A stretch of 64,000 nt of DNA from Nymphaea colorata (Eukaryota; Streptophyta; Magnoliopsida; Nymphaeales; Nymphaeaceae), in the NCBI RefSeq assembly GCF_008831285.2, contig NC_045140.1, positions 20,336,370-20,400,369 of the forward strand, in the 5' to 3' direction. A program made the translations under genes and the position numbers. The number at the start of each line of letters is the position of its first letter. Position 1 is the stretch's first letter. The notes under the pieces were generated by a model. It was not told the origin of the DNA, did no database searches, and was given only the letters and a program-made list of their open reading frames with translations. Below are positions 1 to 12,756 of the stretch, in pieces.

Positions 1-41
1 GGTTAACTCTGAGCCCTAGAAGGGAAACCAGAGGAACTTAC

Positions 42-3000
42 CAACTGAGCAATGAAGAAGGCTCCCACAAGTAGCACACCAGGACGTTCAATGAATGACC
101 AGCTCCTTGACCGTGTCACGAAGATGAGTGCTTGACTCACTATACTCACTTGGAGGTAGAGGGCGGCTGTCAGCTCGTTATTGTTACCCTTAATTGATCT
201 AACCCCAAAAATGTCCTGCCAAAGCGTATCAAGGTTGGAGATTAGCAACATATTTCATCTTATTTCTGCCGAAGATTGTTGCTTTGTTTCAACTTTTCAA
301 TGCCATGCGACGTCATTCCATTTGATGCGCCGAATTAGAGGATCCAACTACTTACGGAGAAGAGGTCGGTGTCATGGGCAATCCAGAAGAAGATGACGGT
401 CATGACCGCGAGGTATGTTCCGAGAACGATGCCGGTAGCAAAGATCTCCCTGAGCTTCCAACTGTCCGGCAAGGGCGAGGGCTTCACTCTGTCCTTTGAG
501 ATCGTCATAATCGTGCCTGCTCAATTAGGAACAGGTTAGAGAATGCATGCGAAGGCACATATAAGAGAGAGAGAGAGAGAGAGAGAGGGAGGGATTGCTT
601 ACCGTCGTTGAGGATGGCGATGATCAGAACCATGAAGGGAGAGAAGTCAAACTTCCATATGAGAGCAATGAGCATGAAACCCAGCTGCCATAGTCCAAGG
701 AAACAACGTAATAGCTGATGTTAGGCATCAATATAGAAATTAGCTGCGACACTAGGGCAGATTTCAGTGGCCTTGGTACTTACAACTATACGAATTGTAA
801 TGGATACGGCGTATATCTGGAAAAAAAAAAAAACACATTAGTGTGTTGTGCAAGCATTTCACACAAATACAGAATCCAAGGGCAATGAATGATTATTAGA
901 GAGGGTAGAGATATTACAGTATAGTTCTTCATCCTTTGGAAGATTGCTCTGCTGGTGAGGACAGCGCTAACAATGACGCTCAAGCCTGGTTCTGTTAGGA
1001 CGATGTCAGATGCGCTCCTAGCTGCATCAGTAGCGTCCGCAACCGCAATACCAATGTCAGCCTTCTTCAGGGCAGGAGCATCGTTCACACCGTCGCCTGT
1101 CATACCACAGATGTGCTTCCTCTCCTGCAGTTTCTTCACGATCTCGTACTTGTGTTCTGTCATGAACAGACGAAAACAAGCACAGAGTTCATACAAACTC
1201 AAAAGAGCGAAACCACATAATCATTTTGATAGTCGGGTGCGTTGTGTTTGCAACTCACCTGGGAAGACCCCAGCAAAGCCGTCGGCCTTCTCAATCAATT
1301 CGTCGACGGGGATAGCAGCAATGGACTCGTCTTTGCTCTGGCCTAGCAGAGAAGAGGATGGGTACATGTTGGTGCCCATTCCTAACCTTCTCCCGGTCTC
1401 CTTGGCGATCGCGAGCTGGTCACCTGTGATCATCTTCACGTTGACGCCCAGGTTGAGAGCTTGGCGAATCGTCTCCGCACTGTCGTGTCTGGGAGGATCG
1501 AAAAGGGGCAACACACCCACGAATTGCCATGGACCCCCGGCGCTCTCTTTGTTGGCCTCGGGCACCTCCTGCATGCACATTACAGGGAGGACACTGTTAC
1601 AAAGAAAGCAGTTCAGATGACCGGTTTCTTTTGCACATTCTTGTTGGTTTTCAACATATGCTTTTTCTCCAAGTAACATTAACTTGATGGAGATTTTCAA
1701 CATATTGCTTGCGCTCTAGCTTGGGCCGATGTACACGCTTATTTCAATGGTGGGACCAAGACCGCCTCCTCGAATGTTTCATAGAACTTTAGTCTAAGTC
1801 AGACAAGATTCCGAAACGGGGATCGCACAAATTGGCCCCTGGCCGCCCGATGATCCAAGACATTTTCATTCAAAATATTCGCTGGATAAAATATTCGATT
1901 TTAAGACCAAGGCGGTATGAAAGGTTGCCGGGCAGACCTGTTTTGCAACGCCCAATGCCCGGAGACCGCGATCAGCATACTTGTCAATGATGGAGTGCAC
2001 CTTCTTCTTTGCCTCGCCTTTCAGGTCGCAGAGCTCCACTATCTGTTGGGTTCAACGCAACCAAATAGTTAATAACGATAGCAGGAATTAAGAGGTAATA
2101 GTAGCTAAGAGGATCAGTTATTAGTGCTGCATTATGTTTCAAAATTAACGAGAATATAAACCCTTCTGGAGAACAATTCGCAGGTGCATATTAGTTGAAA
2201 CGGTAGCTGCATAGGCTTCTGTTTCCCAAATGAAAATTAGGACGGCTTCTTTTAAGTTCTCTATACAGTACAAGGATGAATAGTTTTAGAAAGAGGAGGT
2301 CCCCATTAAAAGAGAAAATGAAGCCTATAGAATTCTTGGAAATATCATGAATCATGATCACACATAAGAGAGGAGTGGACTCTCCCACCTGCTCAGGGGC
2401 ACCTTTGCTAGCACGATGCCAGGTCCCGTCTTGGGCAATGTACGTGATGGCGGTACGCTTGTCGACCGGGTTGAAGGGCAAGAAGTGGACTTCAGTGATA
2501 CCAGCTCGTGCCTATAATATAAATCAGAACAAGCCACTCAAATCATTTTAGTAAAGAAAAAGACCAAGTCATATAGGACTGAGCATAATTTGCTTATGCG
2601 CTTCATGATTTTAGCCTGGAAGACCGTGTCTGATTTAATAAAGGAAAAAAAAACTAAGAGAGAGAAAAGATTGTGGACTCCATAAGCCAATACCTCCTTG
2701 GGGTCTGCCAGCATTCCAACGGTGGCAGCATCGATGGCGTCCTGGTTTTCCACTCTAGATGCCCTTGCCGCTAGCAACATCACCGTATCCTTGTCCATGC
2801 CCTTAACAAACACCTGCAACCAATCGCCCAACAATCTCAAAAGTTGTCACTCCCAGGCAATAAACAGAAAGACTTGGCTTAGAATTAAGCTCAATGGCTC
2901 AATGGCCAGTTCGAAAGGGTTGAGCTAGGAGTGTCGGTTGGCCGTTGAGCCCAAAACTCTTGGGTCCTTTTTTGCTGATCAACATGGAGGCCTCATTATG

Positions 3001-4118
3001 TTTTGCAGGCCACAGTTACGGGGTCCAATTGGATATAATGCTAAATTGCTAATACATAAACATGTTATGGTACCTCAATGAGGTTTTTATCTATGGTGAG
3101 CTTGTTAAGGGTGAGGGTGCCGGTCTTGTCGCTGCAGAGAACGTCCATGCCTGCCATCTCTTCGATGGCCGTCATCCTCTTGGTGATGGCGCCCTGTTCA
3201 GACAGCCTGTGGGAGCCGATGGCCATTGTCACTGAGAGGACGGTGGGCATGGCAATGGGGATCCCTCCGATCAAGAGCACCAGTAGATTGTCGATGCCAT
3301 CCCTGTACCTACGCTGCTGGATGGGATACATCACCAGGACCTCAATAATCATGCCAAGAGCGATTGAGCAGATGCAGAAGTTGCCAATGGCCGTAAGAAC
3401 CTGCATGCACAGGATCACGCGTCAGAACATCACCGTTTTCCATTACAACCAATCTACGGCATCGAAGGCAATGAATTCTATGGCAAGCCGGTCGTAAAAG
3501 AAATGCATGCACACCTGCTGAAAGTGGCCAACGTTGTTGGTGCTGTCGACCAAGTGGGCGGCCTTGCCAAAGAAGGTGTGCACGCCAGTGGCAATGACAA
3601 CTGCCTCAATCTCTCCTTGCTTTACTGTCGAGCCGGAGAAGACCTCCTCCCCCGGGTTCTTGGTCACGGGCAGAGACTCGCCGGTAAGTGCGGATTGGTC
3701 GATCTTCATCGGGTCACCATGAAGTAGTCGGGCGTCGGCCGGCACGATGTCACCAAGCTTGATGCTGATGATGTCCCCAGGCACCAAAATCTCAGCTTCC
3801 TGCTCGCTCCATTTACCGTCTCGAAGGACCTTACGTTTTCCAGCAAGCACATATTGATTAGCAATGGCGGATCACTTTTCCATATTCCATTCTTTTTTAT
3901 CTATTACTTTCTTTTTTCTTACCTTGGTCTTCGGAGCAAGACCCGCCATAAGGGCGGCTGCTGCATTCCCGGCATTGTTCTCTTCAATGAAGCTGATTGT
4001 GGAGTTGATGAAGAGCAAAACAACAATGCCCACGAAGTCTTGCCAATCTGGAGGCTCGCCCTGCCAAAAGAATGTGATTAGTTAATGGACCTGCAACTGG
4101 AGTCCGCGGTTCCCATGA

Positions 4119-4156
<38 letters not shown>

Positions 4157-7100
4157 CAAAATCTGGCATGATCAGGTTTCTAGTTCGAAGTTGGCCAACT
4201 TGGGCGACGTGGCTGTAGGTCAGGTTAAGTGGGTCTTTAAAGGTTTTCAAGTTCAAGGTGGTCAAGAATAACTGACTTGGTGTCATTTCATGCGAGGCTA
4301 AACAAGGAAATAGTACTTATAAGAGGGCACCAGACAAAAAAATAGTTGCCTTCCATATGCAAATCACGACAACTTATCAACTTTTCATGGCGTAGAGGAG
4401 GCGCGTCACATGCCTTCTTCCTCCGAAATGGAAAGCATAGCAATTTTCTTTACATCTACTTAATAAAGTTTCAAGTTGAATATTTTCAAACAGGTGCTTA
4501 AGCGCTTAGCTTCAAAAATTCTCATTTAATAGCTTATTATGCTTATACCCGCCCCAAAGCAATTGACAAAATGATGAATATGAGGTCTGGAAGGCTGACC
4601 AGCCGTTGAACATGCCGGCTACTTTACCTTGTTGACGGGGAAATATTCAAAACATGAATCGTTTTTGTTATTCCTTTAAAAAGCACATGCTTGTAAATTA
4701 TTCGTCCATGTACCTTATATGGCCTTCAAGACAAAGCAAGTCCCACACATAAATTTTTACATGCCAGATAGCAACATATGAGACGTCTAAAGCGGTTGAG
4801 TGAGCCATGAAATCACATGCTGTCACATATATGACTGAGAAAGAAACTTACCCCCCCGTTGTCTAGAGCAATGGCCATGATCGCAGCTATCTCCATCACC
4901 CAGGATAAGGGATTCCACATGAAGCCCAAGAACTTGAGAAGCTTGCTTTCCTGAGGAAGTCCGAAAAAAGGAGAATTATTGATCTTTCCTACTTGCTTGG
5001 TAAATTTCCTTTATTTCAAGAAAACTAAGAACGACTGAAAAGCGTAGAGGAAAAAGATCAACCTTTTGCTCCTCCAACTTGTTGGGGCCAAAGATCTGGA
5101 GACGCTGTTCCCCTTCGGCACTAGTGAGACCCTTCTCCGTGCATTTGAGCTGCTCGAACACCTCCTCGATGGGGATTCGCTCCTGGCCATACGATATGAA
5201 GATGAGGACGGTTTCACGTTGCAAATGAGAAACCAACAATGAGATATAAATGGAATAGAAGGATGAGGGAAACAATAAAATTTCCTTCTCGTGCCGGAAC
5301 CGTGCGAAAGGGCTTGTACCAAGAAGTCGAATGGAGGTGACACAAGCAATGGGCGTTGACTAGTCCTTCAATTTTGTTTTCTTTAAATGGATAAAGAACT
5401 AGTATAAAAAAAAGCAAGGTACGTTCGCAGTCCCATGAACTATTCTCCGTTTTGTAAAGTCGTTCATGTTTTATTTTGACACTACAAATTAGTTCATATA
5501 TTTTGGATTGTCCGCGCATGAAGTTTAGTGTTAAAAAGCATTAAAAAGTTGTATCATATAGATAATTGTAGAAAACAACTCTTATAGCTTATTCGTCGAA
5601 GAAAAGGTTCGCCGATTTTGTAACCTCAATCACCTTAGTTGAAACATAAATTACGGAAATGCGTTTCAGAACACAAAGCTCAAAAATTGTCATGTTTTAA
5701 AACTTAAGAATCAACAAAAATGTTTTGTTTTTTTCATCCATAAATCATAGTTTTGTGAGGGCTTCACAATAAACGGTCAGACTTTGTTTGGCTTGATAAA
5801 ACCTAATCTCCATGATAATGATGCACAAATTTATGTTGATAAAGTTGTAGGCGTGAACATTTTTTATTTATGATTAGTTTTAAGAAAAAAAGCCAAAAGA
5901 TATACTCTTCCAAAAATGCCTCCATTCCACAATACAGCTCCAAACAAACTCACATTTTATAAAGAGACTTTTGGTAAGATAATGATGCTTGCATCTATTT
6001 TTGACGGTTCCTACTAAAAACAAGTTAATTTCTATTAAATTGAGATCCTATTCCTCAAACGTTGTCGAAAACAAGGACACGTTACGGAAGATAAGATAAA
6101 ATATTAATTTCTAATGTAAAGAAAAGGACTATTTTATTTGTCCAAAATTGCAAGAAAGAACGAGTTGCATTTTTTGGTTTCCCTTTTAAGCCGGATTTGG
6201 ATTATTAGCATGAGATCATAAGATTAATTTCGCTCTACAGATTCAGATTATATTTCGGTTAGGGACGGACTGAAGCAATATTTAGAGTCAAATTTCCTGT
6301 GGATCCGGATGAAAAACGATTCAAGGTATACTTCGTACATGCAAATATATAACACGTTTTTAACCATTTCAAGTGTAATGTGCATATAAAAAGAATTCAG
6401 CTTCAACTAATCTTCTTCAGATCCTATCCAGATGCCGACGTTAGCGCGCCGGATTTGGATTTGCGCCTAGCAAACCTTCACATGTGATCTGCATTCACTC
6501 ACAGTTACGGGTGAACATCAGGTCATGCACCGGCTCTAAACAGAGAAAGGTTCACAATCCCGATCCGGGGGTATTACCTGGTGCAACCTTATACGACATC
6601 CAGGTGAGCCGCGCCCAAGAATTCGGGCCGCTTAAAATAATCTCCCCCTCAAATTCAACAGTCACCGCCTTAACAAAAAATTTAGAAGTAATATGGAAAC
6701 AAATAACATGGAAATAGATTATATTTATAAATTTAGTTAAATTAATAATGCAGTTTTGTAATAAAGAATTAATAACCAGAAAAAAAAAGCAGTTCGTGAC
6801 TTATTTTTCTGATCAACAAAGCAGCGATCAGACAACTAAGACGGAGCATTTTCTACGAGGAAGGAAGAAGAATAAACGGATCGCCACTAGAGGTCCACGT
6901 GAAGTACGATCTACGATACGATGAGATAAAATGGAAAAGATTTCTATTCACGAATCCGGCACAAATTAAAATACATGATAAATAACTGACAAGAAAGAAA
7001 TAAAAAATCAAGTAAATCAAGAACCGATCTAAAACCCTTTCGAAGAAATCTCTGTAAAACCTTTTGTGGAAAAGGAACTCTTGATTGCGTGCTTGCCTCG

Positions 7101-7509
7101 ATCAGTCGATTGTGAATGCAATATCGAAAATAAATTTAAAAGCATTAAAAAAAAAGAGATCCTAAAAAAAACCGTGTCGTGTCTCGCAGCCTCGCTTACG
7201 ATCTGTATGTCTACGAAAGACGGAGCTTCCATGAGGCAGAAACACGGAGTAAACAAATCCGGTTGACAGTTATAGAACAGAAAAACTAAAGACTATGTAC
7301 AGTAGTATATAATTTTGGAAGAGAATGACGGGAGTGTCCCTCTTTCTCTCACTCTAGAAAGAGAAACAGTTGAAATCAGAGACAATTTTAGCACAAAATC
7401 TAGCTGAACTTCAATCGGCCAAGAAGAAAGCAAAAGGACTCACGAGATCAACAGCCTCGTTCTTGATATCATCGAGGCTGATCGCCTTGTTGCTCGAACC
7501 GTCCGCCAT
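42..7509 (-). CDS. Plasma-membrane H+-ATPase (P3A-type), 5' part of gene
   Basis: This gene encodes the proton pump that hydrolyses ATP to export H+ and energise the plasma membrane. Exons, 5' to 3': 7444-7509, 5063-5182, 4852-4950, 3923-4060, 3515-3829, 3074-3400, 2694-2813, 2389-2511, 1938-2042, 1259-1568, 918-1156, 784-816, 603-684, 356-516, 42-215. Phases all join, giving about 804 residues that start [14 protein letters not shown]. The phosphorylated Asp is residue 337 in DKTGTLT, the dephosphorylation motif TGES is at 190-193, and the hinge motif GDGVND is at 595-600. The last exon seen ends at a GTAAGT donor after IAQL. The final membrane segments, the autoinhibitory tail and the 14-3-3 site are therefore outside the window (family length about 950). 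The catalytic core is intact. The family is certain; the isoform cannot be named. Confidence 0.96.
5183..7443 (-). other. Long first intron of the H+-ATPase gene
   Basis: This 2.26-kb intron separates the 22-codon first exon from the exon starting [11 protein letters not shown]. It begins with GTGAGT and ends in CCAG. It is AT-rich and I recognise no coding sequence or transposon in it. A small GC-rich patch near 6435-6630 stands out from the surroundings but gives no recognisable protein. Long first introns are common in this gene family. Confidence 0.8.
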
Positions 7510-7669
7510 CGTCCCTCTACAATTTCAGGCTACGCGCTGCAAAACCTCGCTAGAAAGAGATAGAGATAGAGATAGAGCTAGAGATTCAAGCAGCAGAAGA
7601 AGAAGAAGGACGATGACTCGCTCTTCCTCTCCTCCTCCTCCTCGGCTAACAAGGGTTGCTACACCGCCT

Positions 7670-7702
7670 TTAGATGGCGTGCATAGTCTGGCGACTATGC
7701 AC
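7670..7702 (-). promoter_or_regulatory. Four-codon upstream ORF in a perfect hairpin, upstream of the H+-ATPase start
   Basis: Positions 7679-7688 and 7693-7702 are exact reverse complements (10-bp stem, loop TGGC). The minus-strand ATG at 7684 lies in one arm and opens the frame MHAI followed by TAA at 7670. The pair sits about 160 bases before the main start, so it could be in the mRNA leader. Confidence 0.3.
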
Positions 7703-7753
7703 TCCGGTCTAGAGGCTTGGCCCTCTCTCTTCTCTACGTCGTGGGGGTCCTGC

Positions 7754-7786
7754 TCAGGCCTCCACGAACGCCTCCGGCAAGCTCAT
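7754..7786 (-). promoter_or_regulatory. Possible upstream ORF of the H+-ATPase gene (10 codons)
   Basis: On the minus strand an ATG at 7786 opens a 10-codon frame (MSLPEAFVEA) closed by TGA, about 245 bases upstream of the main start. Several plant plasma-membrane H+-ATPase mRNAs are known to carry short upstream ORFs that tune translation. Whether this one is transcribed depends on the start site, which cannot be seen. Confidence 0.3.
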
Positions 7787-9579
7787 GCAGCAAGGGGAGA
7801 GAGAACGAGGCTGAGAGGGGAGGAGGGGGAGGCGTCCCCCTTTATGCGTCCCGCGCCCCAGCGCGGCAAGGAACAGCTCTCGCCAAACCTCCGGCCCCGC
7901 CTTGCTCGGTCCGTTCACCGTTGAGAACGGGACAGCTGGCTCCCAATCATGTGGGCCCGCTTTCTCCTCCCCCTCTCAAGCCCTCTCCGTTGGGGCCTCC
8001 TGTGTGGTCCGCCTCAACGCTAGCGAGCTGTTCCCTTTTTTAAAGTGCACGCTCAGTTTTAACGGGCTCGTGCTCCCACACACGCACGACATGAAAGTAT
8101 ACGTGCCAAATCGGACATGCTCTGATATATTTAAACGTTCCACAATTGGGCAACTTGAATTATATATATATATATGAAAAATGTGCTTTTAACTTGTTTC
8201 CCGAAACCGTTTTATTCTTCTTACCAAACAACCTCTGGCACTGGTCACAAATGGAGCAAAGTCCATGAACTGCCTCTGAATCTCCGATTTGCTTGTCTCG
8301 GGAAAATCAGAGACGTGAGACCTATAAGTGAAATTACAATCGAAAGTAGTCTCCTAAAGAAAAATTTACCTAACCGTGGCCTGCAAGCGCTAACAACCGA
8401 CTAATTTTATCCTCTACACAAGCAGAACCAACACCTGCTAGCCAACTAAAAAGTCAGACTTCCTACATTCAAATGTGGTTGTACTCTGTCCGGCACTGTT
8501 AATCGAGCACGTACTTTTGATTGTGCGGTAGGTCCCACCCCTACAAGTTGTCTTTTGATGCATTGCTTCTTCAATACAACCCATTGCACATTCAGTACCT
8601 CCACTTTAAAGTCATAGATGCTTTCTTGAGCCTCAATGAGGGGACATTGGAAACTAATTAAGTCACACCAACTCGCACGTGCCCCCAACGTTTTCGACCA
8701 CGCATCAACCATGTAAGAGAGTTAACATAAGAGAAGGCGGCCAAGCAAAGAAGACATGCTTGACCACATAATAAATAACGCTCATCCCAAGTTGACGAAT
8801 TTTGTCTCGTGTTGCTATTGAGTGCCAGGCTTCATGCTTGATCTAACTGGAGAGGGAGGCCTAAATAATCGATTTTTGAATCACCGACTGTACACTCGAA
8901 GACTAGCGTTGCCCTTTTCAAAGTACACATTCACATTAATAACTGAGTACCTAGCTTCGTTTTTTGATATTTCATGCTAACCTGATGAATGACGAGCATC
9001 ATTTTCAGAGTGCCTGCTCCAAACAAATAAAAATCGTTGGAATATTAAAGACGGTACCTCAAAAGTGGATCGGGTTTGGTGCTCTTTTTATGATCATGGT
9101 GATTCCATCTACAACATTACTTAGGAAATGATAAAGCAGGTAGAAATGATAAATTACTTAGGAAATGATAAAAGCAGGTAGCCTTGTCTAAAACCACAAG
9201 AGAGGCTAAACTTAAAATTTATGAAACAAGATTTTTTTCCAAGTTAGAGGTCAGGCACATCATCTGATAATATATGATTTTCCATTTTTGGCAATATTTT
9301 GACATCACAATATTGTTGATAACATCAATTGGTTGAAGTAGAAACAATATCAGGATCTTGTGAATGTAGAAGATATTTGTGACTATGGCTGAAATTACCG
9401 CGTGCTCCCTGTCGATGCTACTTCCTGTGGCATGCTTAGATGTATCTCTCTTCTTCCGTTCTCATCAAATCATTCAAATAATAGAAGGGCACTTCACTTT
9501 GATTAGGGAAAGCTGCACTGGTACTTCCAAACCAAAGCAGTGCTTCGTAGGTAAAACATATTCACAGAAGTGAACCCAA

Positions 9580-10292
9580 TTAGCCTTGATGCTGGAGCCA
9601 CCATAATGCACCTTCCGCAGCATGGTCAGCTGCATCTTTCTTCTTTGCCTTGGGTTCACTAAAGCATTCAAGTGTTGTACTAGTGGCACCCAGTACCTGG
9701 ACAGACACCTTGAATGTGAACCTGGGTAATACATGAATAATCCTGGTTATGGTAAAATGAGATGAACTTCCAACAACAAGATTATCTGAAATCCTATCAA
9801 ATAAGTCGATAACAGATATACCAAAAAAACAAAACATGAATAAGGAAAAAAAACTAACAGATACTATCTCGATTGATTCCCAAGGAAAGTATAAAAGGTC
9901 ATTTAGGCAACTCATGTAAAGGAAACAACCCCAGTAATCTCTAAATTGCATTTCGTAAATGACATTTGAAATTAAATATATAGTAACAAATTTCAGTCAA
10001 GAATATTCTCCAGCCCAGTAATAATAAAGAACACCGTTGGTCATAATATCTCTTATTGATCTATGATCTCAATCAAAACCCCACTACCAGAAAATTTTGT
10101 ACGAGAAAAATCAAAATTTACAAATTAGTTCTTGTGCAGTATATATTAGGCTACCGTAACCATCAGAATCAATGGCATGAAAAACCTCACGCATGACAGT
10201 TTGCAATATGTAAACCCTAATAAAATGAGAATCAGCCTCATAAAGAAATATTTAAATATTTACATAAAAGGAAACAACCCCTCTTCATAATA

Positions 10293-10335
<43 letters not shown>

Positions 10336-11837
10336 GCTAGTCTATGTTCCCTAAATGCATCGAACTAACTAATATGTTTAGAACTGAGTATAGGGAGAAT
10401 GAGCAATAAAAAGGAACATGAGGCAGGGTGCAAAGAGGAACGCAGTGAGAAAGTAAAAATCCTGATGATCCCTCCAAAGACCTACGGAAGGAAATCTATA
10501 GGCCAATTTCAATTTCCTATTTGAGTTGGGATTCAGGAGACACAATCTCTGTGTAAAGATGGAATGCCAACTTAAAAGCAATTTTCTAACATAGAAGAGA
10601 TGAATCGTGCTTTTTTTCCCTTTAATTTTCTTGATAAGGGACTACTAATAGGCTAAATCAGCATTCCTTTGATTCAACCTCAGACCCACTTGATAGCGAA
10701 CATCTTCAAAGAGAATGAAGTTCTTTAGCAATAGTATCTGTTGCATCTTTTCACCAAGAAATCAGCAACAACGATGACATCTATAACACAACAGCAGATA
10801 GAAGAGGACATCGATGCCCAGGCTGAGTGCATCAAGGGAAGGAGGGAGATGAAAGAAGGTGGACAACTGTGCAGAGGAACGAAAAGGAAAAGAGTTTGCC
10901 AGAAGATGGAAATACAGTAGAAGAATTTGTCTTCCCTTAGAGAAAATTGTTGTCATATATTACATAATAGCTTAAGGATTTGAACTTCGAGTCCTGCAAC
11001 AACTATAAAGATGATCTCAGATGAGTGCTGAAGGACAAGGAGCCAACCCAAACATGCTTGTTATAATGATTGCCTGTTAAGGCCCTTGTCAGAACTATTC
11101 CGTAAACAAATTACTCAATTGCTGCATACATGCATTCAAGATGTCTAAATGAAAAATATAAGACATCATAAAATAACAGAAAAGAAATAGGGAAAAAAAA
11201 AAGTCCGTTACTACATGCTGCAGTTTGATGCAAAAAACTTGGACACTATTTTCTTACAATTTCATATGACTTGGTCCTTCATCCTTGTAGCATATATATG
11301 ATGGACATTCCCAAGACTGTGCTGAACAAAGCTCAAACAGGCGAGATTTGGCTGGTTTAAACTGCATTGCATGATCACCTGAAAAAGAAGGCTGAAGGCT
11401 ATAATCACATGGATGACATCCACCCCAAATAATTAAAATTCAGTTTCTTGATCTGTATCTTGAATAATTGGAACTCAATGCATCGTATTTCTGAGTGCTG
11501 CCTGACCATGAAATTTTCTGGAAAATGATCAGGAGAAGCTTACGTTGCATCTAAAGTTGGAATTACCTATTTTCTTTGCAACCTTGTGGCAATCTGCTTC
11601 ACTGAGAACACTTGGATTTATTTTACATTGAATGTCGGAATTGACAGTTTGCATATCAGTGTTACATCTATCAAAAGGCTCACACATTTCATTGGGTGAT
11701 GAGTTCTTCAATGCCAAAATTTTTGATCCATCTACTGGAATTGGATTCTCATCAAAGCCAATAAGCACTGGCTTCTGTCTGCCTTGGGATTTTGCAATTT
11801 TCTTTAAGGATTTAAGCATATGGCTGTATCCATAATC
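9580..11837 (-). other. DCL4: DCL4 exons 23-25: linker and second dsRNA-binding domain
   Basis: Exon 23 encodes a variable linker ([14 protein letters not shown], then [16 protein letters not shown]). Exon 24 begins the last domain ([22 protein letters not shown]). Exon 25 completes it ([31 protein letters not shown]) and ends HQG then TAA at 9580-9582. Phase logic picks the exon 23 donor at 11566 (ATAG/GTAATT) over a nearby GTAAGC that would break the frame. Confidence 0.9.
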
Positions 11838-12700
11838 CTGAACAAATTTAGATAAGGAATTAAAAAGAGGTTGTAAAAGAAACAACACATATAATACCTT
11901 GGAGAAACTTTTTCCCAAGGAGGCAAAAAGTCATCCTAAATCAACTAAATAGGAATATAAGAAGTATGAAGAAATATAACTTAAAAAAAGCAAAATTGAA
12001 CTTCAGAAATATCACTACAATAATGCACCAGCAACAGCTCAACAATAACTGTTAAGGAATAAAGATTGACTGTCCAAAAAGAAAACTCAAAAAGTAACAA
12101 AAACAAGAAGCCAAAGATACTAATTCAAAAAGGGGAAAGCTTCATCATGCCATGAGTTAAAGCTAACTAAACCCACAAAAAAAAAATTATGACAGAATCC
12201 ACTAGGGAAGAAGGCAAAAAGAAAAAATGATGCAACTAGTCCACAGAGGAACTTTTTGCTAAGCCAAAAGTATTCTAGCTAAAAATCTGTTGCACAAAAT
12301 ACCGCTTAGATCAGTGATATGGATCTCAGAATCTTAATTCTTAACACATCTGCATGTTCCAATCAGAAGCGGGAAGTGAAACAAGAATTTTTGCCCTTTC
12401 AGGATAAACCGTGATGATCAATGTACCCAGAGAATAATCTCAAACAGAAGTTAGTAAGGCACCATCTTTTCAGCTAGCAATCACTTGATCACTAATGCTA
12501 GAGAAAGTAGACAAACAATATCCAATCATGAATGTCAATATTATACAATGATAGCAAGGAGATGGATTGGAAAAGGGTGAAAAGCATATTCCTGTAGATA
12601 ATATACAAATATAAACTGCATGATGAAACTCGGCTTACACCACTCACTGAAACTAATTCAAGATTTCGTGTATGCATGTGAGCATGTGCTTGTTTGGGGT

Positions 12701-12756
<56 letters not shown>

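Larger units (their letters stand above)
7510..9579. other. Spacer: H+-ATPase leader and promoter, then DCL4 3' flank
   Basis: The region just upstream of the H+-ATPase start is CT/GA-rich, with an AGAGAT-type run near 7555-7585 and a GC-rich block to about 8030. From about 8050 it becomes AT-rich. A 27-28-base near-perfect tandem copy lies at 9116-9143 and 9153-9180 (ATTACTTAGGAAATGATAAA core). The end next to 9579 should hold the DCL4 3' UTR, since DCL4 reads leftwards. I see no further gene. Confidence 0.6.

Noticed and set aside
955-1620. 221-codon plus-strand frame opposite the H+-ATPase exons
   Set aside because: It is antisense to conserved exons 10 and 11 and owes its openness to their codon bias.
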